Assembly: GCA_963573305.1 (NCBI GenBank)
Contig: OY754328.1
Location: 43,701,822 to 43,765,821, forward strand
Length of the DNA stretch: 64,000 nt
Source: Pyrrhosoma nymphula
Taxonomy: Eukaryota; Arthropoda; Insecta; Odonata; Coenagrionidae
Reading direction: 5' to 3'
How positions within the stretch are numbered: the stretch's first letter is position 1; the number at the start of each line of letters is the position of its first letter. The notes below the pieces were generated by a model. The model was given only the letters and a program-made list of their open reading frames with translations. It did no database searches and was not told the origin of the DNA. The position numbers and the translations under genes are program-made. Positions 32,150-43,254 of this stretch are shown here, piece after piece.

Positions 32150-34390
32150 CTCTCTCCCACTGTGAATTTTGATTACTGGGAATTTGTTGACCGTGCGCAG
32201 AAATATTGATACCTCCTGGCATCATTGACACGGTGCCTCTTAAGGACACCACATTCTTTCATAGCATGACGAAATTCACAGAGGGGTAGAGGGCGAGCCT
32301 GTTTGGCTGAATGGGTTGGGGTTGAATGCCATTGGCGCGAGAAACCGCGTCGAGTACGTGGGAACAAATTAGTCCAGGTGAATGATTTTTTGTCACTGTA
32401 AATATCACACTTTCGTCTGTCCCTTTTTAGCGTGAAACGAAAAACAATTGCGTGTGCCTTTTGCTTCGAACAGCCCATGCTCATAGCATTTGCTCTGATT
32501 TAATTCATACGGCCCAAATGTTAGGTGGATGGTGTGAGTCAGAAATTCGACCTTGTAATAGTTTAACGGGTTAGCGTGGGCTGAGTTTTATAAAAATTAC
32601 GGTTTCACGGAGTTATGAAGCCTTAACGATTGCCTTTTATTTCTTAAAAATTGTTTCCACTAAAATCTAAACCCCCAGAAGGCATTGAAGTGCACTGTAA
32701 GGAGGGGATTATAATGTCGTCAGCCATGTTATTCCTCTTTATCCCCTTCATTTCGTTAGTCCGTTAGACCGTCCTCCCCTTCCAACCCTTCATTTAAGAC
32801 CTCTCACGGAGTTAAGGGCGTTTCTACCCCTATTTTATCATATCCGTCTAAATGTTTTAAGATCTCATTTAACATTTTTTAAATTTATTTTACGTGGGTG
32901 GAATGAGACACGAACGACTCCACTTCCACCCACCCTGTGGAAGAACACAAACAACAAATATGCCCTGAAATGGTGGTCGTGGGTTCGAGTCCCCAGACGG
33001 GTCTCGAACCCGCGATCTAGAGTTAAGTATTCCATTGGTTAATTTATGGAGGTTTGTTCAGGTCTTTTTTAAGAAACTCAATTTCCTTTTTCCGCCGACG
33101 TTTCGCCTTTTTATTTAGGCTTCTTCAGGACTACAGTACAATGCAAGGAATACAGTTAATAATTATTATAATACTACAAAGATAAAAAAGTTTTCAATCG
33201 TTAATTTAGTACCTCAAAGGATTAACTTTCTTACTGCGACAATGGTAACACAAAAACAAACTCTTACTCTTAGTAACAAGATCAACATAAAAAACAAAAC
33301 CAAAATGGAAAACCAAGCTAAAATTTTGTTTAAAAAATATAATAAGTTAAAAAAAAAATATTTAAAATTATTAGTATGTAGCAGGAAATTAACAATTACA
33401 TATATCGTAACTTCAAATTTCGAATGTATATTACATATTTTACGAATATAAAAAACATATTCGTATTGAAATTCTGGGGAACACTACATAATACATAGAA
33501 GAAAAAAAAGTTTAGTTATTGGAGATCAAATTATGATAGATTTTGCTTAAATTCTGAATATCCGATCTATGGTTACAAACTGAAGAAGTTTTTATGATGT
33601 GGGCCATTTCTTTGAATTTTATTTCATAAATTAACCAATGTATTATTAAAGTGGTCAATAACTATTCAAAGAAGTTAGTATTCCGCCTTCCAGCCCACGT
33701 ATTACTTAAGGGGAATTATGAGTGGACAATTAAGTGGTTGAAGGAAGTTTTGCTGAAGGGCATTGGATGATTTTCAAAAATACTAACGGAAATTCGCCAA
33801 AATTTATTAGGATTTCGGAAAGGAGCTATAAGGGGGGGGGGGATTCTGGCGGACTGCGGGGCTCAGGAGGGAAAACGGCCCTCCGAAGAGGGTGTGTGAC
33901 GTCATCCTCGGTTATAACGATTGCTATAATTCTGTGAAACCTCTATTCTCTAGAAATGACTGAATTCGAAGGTGCAGGATCATTGAATTCACTCATACGG
34001 AAGTTGGTTTTCGTATCACTCTATTGTGCTATTCCGTTGAAAAGTCTATTTTTTGCGTAACTAGAGATTTAAATTCTTTCCGATGCGATTATTATCATTT
34101 TGCAGACACATTTACCCCACTGTTCCATCTTTTGACTGCCGAATGGTGAAAACTGGATTTTTTCACATTTATTCTAGAATTCAACCGTGGGGATGAAAAT
34201 CCCAGCGGTCTGAAAAGTTTTCTTTTCGGGCCACCTCCTCCTCTCTTGGGCTCTCCTTAAGGAAGCAGTCTCTGATTTTTGACGCTCTTTTGATGTGCTA
34301 TTTGTAAAAATGTCTCGCTTGCGACGGCATAAATGTGTGAAATGTCGTTTTCATATCCGGTGTCGCGAAAATAAAGACGGACCTGAAGCT
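32150..34390. other. Non-coding intronic DNA
   Basis: AT-rich. At 32977-33017, two opposing B-box-like copies (GGGTTCGAGTCC and its inverse) lie 15 bp apart. At 33095-33133, CCGACGTTTCGCC...CTTCTTCAGGAC resembles the core of the hairpin elements. A run of 12 G lies near 33831-33842. No gene is recognised. Confidence 0.45.
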
Positions 34391-34902
34391 AAAGCCCGTT
34401 TCACACGATACTTGATTCAGCACAAGGTCGAGGATACTCGCTAGTATGATAGCTTTCCGGTACCGTGTGATATAGAACCAGCATGCTGGCTAATAAGCAT
34501 GATAGCTATTATACTCGCTGGGCTACTTGATTCGTAATTGATGCGGTACTAGTTTGCTACTAGCTCCCAGTAGGACCTAGTAGCCGTTGACCAATCACGT
34601 TAGCTTTTACAGTCGCTATGCGATCTTCACTTTTTTTAATCGGCGCCTCACTTCATCGCGGGTATTACGCACTCTTTGGCGGTGAAAATGTCGCGACAAT
34701 CTATTACTGAAGCAGCCAAAAGTCTCCTTCTTTCACGGAAATTTTCCATTTTCTTTTAACAGTAAGCGACAGTACCGCTTCATCGCAAGCACAAGTTCAA
34801 TGATCGGTTTGAAACCTTCCATCACGGTTTCTATCATACTGGGTTCCGTCCTCAATATCAAGTATCTTGTGCTGGATCAAGCATCGTGTGAAATGGGCTT
34901 AA
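34391..34902. mobile_element. MITE with TTTCACACGAT inverted repeats
   Basis: The left end AGCCCGTTTCACACGATACT continues TGATTCAGCACAAGG. The complement of the right end reads AGCCCATTTCACACGATGCT and then TGATCCAGCACAAG. The inverted repeat is about 37 bp and the element about 510 bp, with no ORF of note. GGGC/TTTCACACG termini are common in non-autonomous insect DNA transposons; superfamily not assigned. The small element at 61277-61532 has a related terminus. Confidence 0.75.
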
Positions 34903-34904
34903 GA

Positions 34905-36630
34905 CGTACAGAGAGATGATCTCCCTTCTAAGACAGTAGAGATTCCGCCTGGATTGGTGACTTTTTTTATCGCATCAATTAGTTTCTAGTAAATTTCAAA
35001 GATGAAATGTGACATCAGCCCGAAGAAAAAGACAGCTCATATGGGGCGTTCTCGACTTGTGATGCTTAATTTTACGCGCTTACCGTGTTTTGCGTCCGAA
35101 TTAAAAACTGAAGGTGGTGTGGCATCAACAAATGCGCGGAAACTCGACGCTTATTCTTGGCATGGCCTCGCTCCTGCCTCGGGGGAGAGCAAATAGAGGA
35201 CGTGTTTCCTTCGCGTCGCACGAATTCCTTCACTAGCGCGCACTCGCGGTAAAAACACCCAACCCCGCGATGAATTTCAACCCCCCCCCTCCCTCCTCCT
35301 TTCCCACTCCAACCCCACCCAGGGGGGATAAGTTTTCGTAAAATATTTTTAACCCTCTCCCTCGTGGAGGGGCGGGAAGGGGTTTTTTTCGAAGCAAATG
35401 AAATGGGAGACACTCTCAGCTGGGTCGGGATATATAAGTGGTCTGTGTGTGTGTGTCTTTTCCCTCTTCCTTGCTCCCACTCCATATCGTGTCTCCAACG
35501 CCCCCGTCCTAGCATTTATTCGCGGAATCTTACTCGAGGTTATCCAGTTCTGGCGTGAATCCGAACGACTCAAACTTTTAAAAATAAACCGAATAACGTT
35601 TTCAACCACCAGACCGAGCGATACGTCTCTCTTATGTTTTTTTTTATTTTTATTCCCGTCGAGGGGAGAAGAGACGGCGTTGCTTGAAAATTAAATCGTC
35701 AAATCCAATTAGATGTGATTTTGTGCGGTGGTTAACTACCGTTAACTGGTGCATAAATGTCTACATTAGAGCTTTATAAGTATCACTTAGAGGGAGCTTC
35801 GTTTTAAGAGTTCGAGGGAGAAGGGGGAGTGTTCATTGTGATGTCAAAAATATTTTTCGGGCTCATTGTTGCGATTTCCTGGGCTCTAGCTGTTGAGGTT
35901 AAACTGTGACCCATCATTAAGCACCTTCAGTATGAGTTGCGCCGTAAATCTGTTTTAACATCGGTTTTTCCTGTGAACGCAAGTGCTAACTGGAAGTGAG
36001 AAGCCGTAGAAACATCCACCTCACCGAACAGGCCCATCTTTTGCAGTCATACGAGTATGTTAATAGTCTAATTATGTGCATATAGGAGATTTTATCTCTG
36101 GAGATCGACATTCACTTACCTGCTATATAGGTCTGGCTTGCTTTCTTCAATTACTATGGTGGAATTGACTTTTCAGGGGCCCCGATTGCATTGTTTATAT
36201 CGTACCGCCCGACCTAAGATCCCATGATGAGCACAACAGACATACCCGAAGCGGGATATGGGACCATTGAAATGCTATTGTGGCATGTTGTATGCTACCT
36301 AAAGTTACCAACCTGGCACGCACGAACGGTCTACTTTGGAAGTCTGAGGGGCGATGGGGGAGCAAAGCTAATGTGCTCTAAACAACAAAAGAACGTCGAA
36401 AATCGCGTCCGCGGTATTGTTTTTGTGTTGATTTTCCGTAAAGGCGTCAAACATGGATAATGTAAGGTTTTGAATTACTCCGCGGTATAAAAATTTCCAT
36501 TTTAAATACGTATTTTGAACTTATTCGAGAACTATGTGAAAAACTTGCGGCCATGACTGTTGTGCACCCATGAAAAGTTACCTACCGGCAATTTAACAAA
36601 CGCAATCTTCGGAAACTTTCTGGTATTCCA
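34905..36630. other. Non-coding; includes a CpG- and C-rich stretch
   Basis: 35070-35520 is CpG- and C-rich (C-runs near 35281-35289, a (GT)n run near 35444-35456), with overlapping ORFs on both strands that look compositional. The rest is AT-leaning. No gene is supported. Confidence 0.4.
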
Positions 36631-36635
36631 TAACA

Positions 36636-37152
36636 ACAATTTATTAAAGTGAGGAAAACTTTTAACAACCACCACGACCCGGATTTCGACGGCTGAGCGT
36701 CATCATTGGGTGATACAAAAATGTACAGAAATCCCTTATATTTAAAAATCACCGTGAAGAATAGAGTAATTTTGCCGAATACTTTTTAACTTGTGACCAT
36801 CAAAGTGATTTTAAAGTTAAAGTACTGCATTTTACTGATAACCGAAGTGAGCTAAATGCATTTGAACAGCTCGAAATTTTAAAACGAAATGTTGACTCAG
36901 ATGTAAAACTTTTAAATGAATGCTTGCTGCCCTCCAATTCCCCTATCCTTTCCTCTTTTGTGGACCATTCCCATCCCCCTCACCCCACTGTCCTTCCCCC
37001 CCCCCCCCCCCCACTGACTGATAGTATATAAGGGATTGCTGTACATTTTTGTATCACCTGATGATGACTCTCAGCCGTCGAATCCCGGGTCGTGGTGGTG
37101 TGTAATTTTTTTATGTGGTTTGTAAAATTTTTCCTCACTTAAATAAATAGTT
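36636..37152. mobile_element. Foldback element with arms of about 110 bp and a C17 run
   Basis: The left arm (AAAGTGAGGAAAA, CCACCACGACCCGG, TTCGACGGCTGAG, GTGATACAAAAATGTACAG, ATCCCTTATAT) is repeated in inverse in the right arm (about 37015-37152). The centre includes AT-rich DNA and a run of 17 C at 36996-37012. The right arm has an extra ATAAAAAAATTACACA-type insertion. Non-coding. Confidence 0.8.
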
Positions 37153-37464
37153 AACTAAACGTTTCGCCAGCGCACATCGTTCCATTCAACGTCGTTCGTT
37201 TGCGCTGATATATTCTGCTTTAGCCATTCTTTTACACCTCTAATGGAAAGCCCCCTAGATTTCCGAAGTAACCCGAGTCTTTAAATGCCTGTTTATTTAT
37301 ATTGTCCGTTTTTTAAGAATGCATGCGTATATAATTGTTTAAACTGCCGTCATTTAGTTATGAATGATGGCAGATTTTTAAAATTTATTTCCACATTCTC
37401 GAAAACAGCACCATTGTTCTTTTACATCGGGCGTATGAACGACAACAACGGACGAGCACAAACA

Positions 37465-37565
37465 CCCATGTCCTTAGTGGTGGAAAACCACTCATGCAGG
37501 ACTCGAACCCGCGACCTACTCGGATTAGCTGGAGAGGATTCAACCCCGTCGCCACCGGAGCAGAT
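37465..37565 (-). repeat. tRNA-derived SINE (copy 1)
   Basis: On the minus strand, CTCCGGTGGCGACGGGGTTG (A-box region), then CTAATCCGA, then GGTCGCGGGTTCGAGTCC (B box), then a body with GGACATGGGTGTTTG. The same order occurs at 45645-45752, which makes it a family rather than a tRNA gene. The body may continue to about 37420. Confidence 0.75.
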
Positions 37566-37569
37566 TAAT

Positions 37570-39060
37570 CCCTTTGTGTTTGTGTATGTACGTGGGGGGG
37601 GGGAGGAAAACATCTGAATTACGTCAAGTCCTCACGGATTTTAAATTATTGATTTCCGTCGTCCTTACTTCGTGCTGAAGACGAGAACTCCCTCGGCGAA
37701 TAAAAACTCGTTTCGCAAGTGCACGGAGCAGGCTTGTGGTTGGCTCAAATGAGAGCAATGTGGCTATTTCGGCGATCACATCAATTGTTAATACGGCTGA
37801 TGTGAAAATATTGCGTATAAAATCTGACATCTTCATTTGAACGCAAACGAGAAACGCGAACTTAACAGTATCCTATGACTCACAATCGTAATTTTCATGC
37901 CAATGTTTTTTGTGTCATTTTGTCTTTCTCGCAAGGTTGTGCATTGGGTTGAGAATGCTGTTTCATCCTGCAAGACATTCAATGCCCAATGAGAATGTGC
38001 AACCATTAAGCATATACATTTATACTCAATATGAAAACTTCTCCGGATAACTTGATTGGTCATCGAAACTTAAATTCATGATTTTTTTTGCAAACTGTCA
38101 CCTGATTAAATCTTACGCAGATGTATCAATGTTTAAGAATAACAGTCGAATTGAATTTACGTGTTAAACCGTAACTGTCTTCATGAATCCGTGATTGCGG
38201 TGCATTTTATGAATATAGTCGTCGCTGAGATTGGGAGTGTAGCGCACGGATGTGATGTAAGCTATTTACTCATGAACAGAGGCGGTACGTTTATGACTTT
38301 TATTTTTCCATTTCATGACCTTTATTCTATGACTTTCATTACTTTTATTTTCCTATTTCATGACGTCTATTTTTTTGAAATTCGGTCATTTCGTGTTGTT
38401 TTAGCTAAAAGTATGACATTTATTTTACTGTAAAATTAAAACTAATATTATGATCCGTATAGTTACTATAGGGTAAGTGGTTCAAAAGAAAGTATCCCCT
38501 CGCTACCCCTCTTACCCCTAAGCACCAGGATTTTTGTATATGTACGGATATAAAATGATGAATGTACCTGAAGATGGCACTAGTTATGAAACCCGGGTCG
38601 TTTGAAATAAATCAATTTAGTGGACCATTACTAAGTTAATTTTATTTCCCGATGTGGAGAGGGGTATTAGTATCGAAGCGTCCAGTCTGTGAATTCCTCC
38701 AATTCCCCTGCTTTCCGCTCATCTTGAACCACCTACTTCACATATTTTGCTATGCTACATATGTTCATTTAAACTAACCTTTCATTTTCTTCATTAACCC
38801 TTTTCCTTTCCAAGACCATTCACTTTAACCTTTGAAGTGCATTTCTTTCTCGACGCCATGTTCGAAAAGCTGACCTTTTCCTCCTATGTCTTCGAGATGG
38901 CGCAGCGGTCAAGCAGTTACTCCTCTTCGCTTTACACACCTCACCCATGAATTTTCCCGCCTTCAACTTAAACTATCCCCGCTTTACGACGCGTATTACC
39001 ATAGAGTAAGTATATTACTTATTACTCTATGGTATTACACAACCTCTTCCCCTGCCATTT
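37570..39060. other. Non-coding; simple hairpin at 38998-39035
   Basis: ACCATAGAGTAAG...CTTATTACTCTATGGT at 38999-39034 forms a perfect hairpin apart from its loop. 38290-38400 is a loose TTTATTTTTC/ATGAC repeat. At 38570-38600, CCTGAAGATGGC...CGGGTCG resembles half of a foldback element. No gene. Confidence 0.45.
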
Positions 39061-39062
39061 CA

Positions 39063-39455
39063 GCTACAACTTTGACCATACTAAAACCACACCCCCCTTG
39101 ATTCACAAACCCACTCGGGGAATTTTTTTCTTTAAAAAAACAAGCTACAACTTTCACCACACTACAGCTAAACCACCCTCCAATCACCAACCCACTCGGG
39201 GGATTTGTTTCTTTTAAAAAATACGCTACAACATTTACGACACTACAACTACACCCCCTTCTAATCACCAAACCACTAGAGGGATTTTTTTTTTTCAAAA
39301 AATATGCTACAACTGTGACCAAACTACAACTACACCCCCTTCCAATCACCTAACCACTCGAGGGATTTTTTTCTTTGAAAAAATACGCTACAATTTTGAC
39401 CACACTACAACTACACCACTCTCCAATCACCAACCCACTCGGGGAATTTTTTTTA
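39063..39455. repeat. Minisatellite, five 81-bp tandem units
   Basis: Units start with GCTACAA at 39063, 39144, 39225, 39306 and 39387, exactly 81 bp apart. Each contains ACCACACTACAACTACACC-like, CCAATCACCAACCCACTCG-like and GGGATTTTTTTCTTT...AAAAAATA parts, with 10-20% divergence by eye. Because 81 is a multiple of three, an ORF runs through on the minus strand, but it looks incidental. Confidence 0.9.
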
Positions 39456-39459
39456 ATAT

Positions 39460-40505
39460 ATGGCCATTTACATTAACCTCCTTATGCCCATTTCCTCACT
39501 TTTCCCCGTTTTTCACCTCTGAAAAATGTCAATTTCCGTCTTCTTGTTTTCTCAAAACTGCATTTTGCCTTTCCTCAACATCCAAAAATGCCTTTTTCGC
39601 ATTGGAAAATGGCCATTTCCAGGCCGCGCACCATCCCTCCCTAGCACCCCTGTTTCACTCCATACGCGCGCAATCTTGTTGGGGGGTGTAGGGTATGTCC
39701 ATATTTTAGATGTGCAATTAGTCCGTATCCCTCTACCGGCATTTCCAAAAACATCGCAATATGGCGTCAAAATGCCACGAAAATATCTCTATTTTCGTCA
39801 TTATCAATCTTCCATTACTCCAACACTAAGTACCCCACGCCTTTCTTTCTTACGTTTCCTAAATGCTCATTCCTTTCACTATCCTATGCCATTTCTCTCT
39901 TTTCCCATAGTTCCCTACGCTTCTGTCAGAAATGTTTCTCCCTCACTGGACCCTTCGATACATTTACCTGGAGAGGTTCCACATACTTAAGACTGAGGTG
40001 ATTACTATCACTTTATGACGTTTATTCCGCAAAGTCGCATTTCATGCCTTTTTGGCAAAAAACAGCTATTTCATGGTAAAACCTACGACTATGACGTTTA
40101 TGACTTTTTCCCGTCCCTGCTCATGAATACTGCTGCGTTCATAGTTTCTATTTTTTAAATTGACTATTTCCGTGATTGAAGTTATTGCACGTTGAAGATT
40201 CATGTTAAAACTTTGAGTCGTTGTCAATTGGTGGCGTCATCTATTTAATAAGTTCTATTAATCTATCATGTGCGTCCGTCTCAAGTGGTAACTTCGGTGT
40301 CGAGGTTTCGCGAATGATTTGGGAATCGCAGTTAATGGCGGAAGCAAGTAGTGCGGGGTGGTCTTCATGGACGCCGCCGCCGTGAGTCCCTGGAATTATG
40401 CATCTGGGAATATGGCTCACCGTGGCGCTGCAGTATTAACTCGCCACTTCAAGATTGTTTTTTATCGTGGTCTTTCGCCTTTCTTTGCCTCGAAATTAAA
40501 ACGTG
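39460..40505. other. Non-coding, nothing recognised
   Basis: A pyrimidine-leaning stretch with an open + frame at 39526-39990 that resembles no family and has no splice or start support. Confidence 0.4.
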
Positions 40506-40507
40506 AG

Positions 40508-41067
40508 TTAAGGAGGTTCCGCCGCGACTGTGAGTCAAAACAAATACTAAATTCCACATTTTTTATATTTTGTCCAAAAAAATCCGGTTTTCACTGATGC
40601 AATGCGTTACCTATAGAAACCCAAAAGTAAGGTACAAAATATGCAGATTATTCCACAAATGTATTTTAAATTAGCACTTTTTTCCAGCCATAGGAGCTGA
40701 CTGCAGCGCCATTTCCTACGAATTACCGCATTTTGACTTCAATTACGACATTAATTCTTCAATAACTAGAAACATAATGTGGTAAGAGCCTGTATTTTAT
40801 TTTTATTCAATTTCTCTGGATTATTTCCTTCTTAGAGACAGTTTTCCACGAAAATGGAATTTGTATTTTGTGGAAAAATACTATTTTTCCCCGTGTTTCT
40901 CTCATTCCCCCATTGAACACAATGTAATTTCAAGTTCAATTATAGAATAAAATAGCGTGGAAGGTATTATTTTGTTGTTCATATCAGATAGAGGACAACT
41001 TTTTCTACAAGTAGACAGAAAATGAATTAAATGACATTCAAGTCATTTTACGGTGGAACCACCTTAA
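40508..41067 (+). mobile_element. TTAA-bounded non-autonomous element (copy 1)
   Basis: Starts TTAAGGAGGTTCCGCCG and ends CGGTGGAACCACCTTAA, so TTAA lies at each end with inverted GGTGGTTCC-type termini. The whole of about 560 bp is found again in opposite orientation at 55645-56211, including ATTCCACATTT, TGCAATGCGTTACC-like, GCGCCATTTCCTACGAATTA and CCCCGTGTTTCTCTCATTCC. TTAA borders suggest a piggyBac-type transposase. No coding capacity. Confidence 0.85.
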
Positions 41068-41069
41068 AG

Positions 41070-43175
41070 AGCTCAGACCGTGAGGCGCGTACATGCCATC
41101 AACTCTGAGCCAAATATTATTCCTAACCACTGTAAATCATAGGAGCGCCTATTTTCCTATAAAAATTTAGTATGTGCGAAGGAAAGATGATAGACGTTGG
41201 ACTTGGAAATGCTACCGGAAGAACACGGGGGTTCATTTTAAGGCGAGCATTCCAAGCATCCATTCCAAGCACTTCATGACCCGTAATTTATGGCTGTTTG
41301 GCGAGAGGGAAAGCATCGCGGGACTGGCGTCTGCCTCACGTTCGAATAATGCCTTTCGTCAAACGAACGAACGCCGCTCGGAAGTAAGAGAGGAACACTC
41401 GTAGGCTCAGTGCACACTCTCTCGCTTTGATGGTAAATTAATCTGAAGTTGCTCAGCTGCATGAGCATAGTCTCGGAATGGATTCCTGAAACCAACGCAG
41501 CAGTTTGTTTTTGCGGGGAATTTTTTTCCGTCTGGCTTGGAGTCCTCTCCACCTTGACAGGGTCCTTAAATTTCCATCTAGGTCAAGAAAGAGGACGGGA
41601 AATTGTTGTTTGAACTCCATATTATTTCTTTGGTGGAGTGGTTTTGCTTTGTTTTGAATATAAGGTTGGAAACTATTAGCCTACGATGAGATGGAGCCCT
41701 GATATGCAAGTTAAAGTCGGAAAAAGGTAAGAAAAAATACGTATAGATAATGAGTCTCCGTGGTTAGCCCGAAAATATATTTTTCTTTTCTCCGAATTGC
41801 CTTCGGCAGTATAATTTATATTGAGAATGTGCCGTCAACTCACTCTGACGCTGCTGGTCATCTGGGAAAACATAGGCATACATTTGTTTTTTGATAGTGG
41901 TGCTGAATGCTTCCGATATGCGGTAGATGTCTGTAAAACAAAAACATTCTGGGACCATGATGGAAATGCTTGCAGATATACGGACAACTTCAAATTTCGA
42001 CGGAATCTAGAATCTTCAATCTTGAATTTCGGAAAAAAGTGTTTTTTTCACTCAAGTTAAAGAAACTCCCTCAACAGAAATTGACGTATCCTTTACTCGC
42101 ATTATTCCTGAAGATCGCCACTGTTCATTTTAAAAGCATATCATTCTGAAGACCGTCAAAGAAGTACTTATGCCATTAGTAATTGCTGCGATGAAAACAT
42201 GGAAAGATAACTCATCAAAGTACGTAAATTAAAGCCCCTGATGTCATACTATACCTCCATTATCTCTGACTTTGTGGTGCACTTGTCGCATTTACTAATT
42301 AATTTCTGGTGCTGGATATTGTGGTGCGGACGCTATGGATAATCTGCCGACTTTTCGTCGTATTAAAACTAAATACAATTGAGATAGAGAGAGTAAAGTA
42401 CAGAGTCAGATTTTGTAATCTTATTGGACCGCTGTTTCATTATTGATGTGGAATCACAGCTACTAGTCTTACTGCACACATTGAGCCACTAGTACATACC
42501 TTATAGCTTATTAGTATTGAAGAAAAGAGTTCTTTTGTAACTTTTACTAAGGTGCGCCTATATTTTGTGGATAACACCCAAGATCTTGTCCTACTTTTTT
42601 TATAAATCGCGTACGTGTTTCTCTCGTGTAATACTTTTTGCTATTCTACGCGTACTTTTGGATAATAATTCGGAATTCGTTACTTTTCTCCGATCGTCTA
42701 TTTTTCCTTCAGCTTCCTGTCTCCTAAAACCAGCGTTACGGCTTTGGTAGTGTGTTCAGAGTCGCAGTATTTATACCCTCAAGGGCCGTGGGATATATCA
42801 CGGTGACTAGAATGTTCCAACATGCAATGCGCTCAGGATCCCAGTAGTCTCCCTTTATCTGATTTTTTTTAACCATTCGAGTTTTGCATAGTCTCTGAAA
42901 TACGGTCCAATTTCTTCTCTTTCGTCTTGTTGAGCATGCACCATGGGAACGAATTGACTATTTTTGTTTCTCTCCATGACGTTTTTTATTTGAATTTTCC
43001 CTAGTCTTAGAGAAATAGCTAATGTCTGTGTTTTCCTTCAAGGGTGCTTCGCATCGCCGTGTTTCTCCTGCTATTAGCGTGTTGTAAGTATGTGTAATCT
43101 CACTGGGATGACAAGTTAGGCCGAACGACAAATATCCTTTCGCTTCATGGATCCGGGCTGTTAAATATCTTATTT
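41070..43175. other. Non-coding, nothing recognised
   Basis: AT-leaning with short unrelated ORFs. No repeats or RNA genes were seen on reading. Confidence 0.5.
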
Positions 43176-43178
43176 CAA

Positions 43179-43250
43179 GGTGAAGCTTTCTCGGGTTTCC
43201 AACCGGGTGATGGTACTATCACCCGGTTGGAAACCCGAGAAAGCTTCACC
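43179..43250. mobile_element. Near-perfect hairpin (minimal foldback)
   Basis: The arms GGTGAAGCTTTCTCGGGTTT + CCAACCGGGTGAT are perfectly complementary over 33 bp with a loop of about 6 bp. The GGGTTTCC..ACCGGGT core matches the foldback at 9167-9307, so this looks like a very young or very compact member of that group. Confidence 0.85.
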
Positions 43251-43254
43251 AAGT

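Noticed and set aside
31399..32160. 253-codon minus-strand ORF across the Smaug exon
   Set aside because: Antisense shadow of a GC-rich coding exon; no domain, and the + strand clearly encodes the conserved Smaug N-terminus.
39035..39349. Minus-strand ORF through the 81-bp repeats
   Set aside because: Open only because the repeat unit is a multiple of three; repeated peptide matches no family and has no gene context.
39063..39455. CRISPR array
   Set aside because: Units are direct 81-bp tandem copies with no unique spacers, in animal nuclear DNA with no cas genes.
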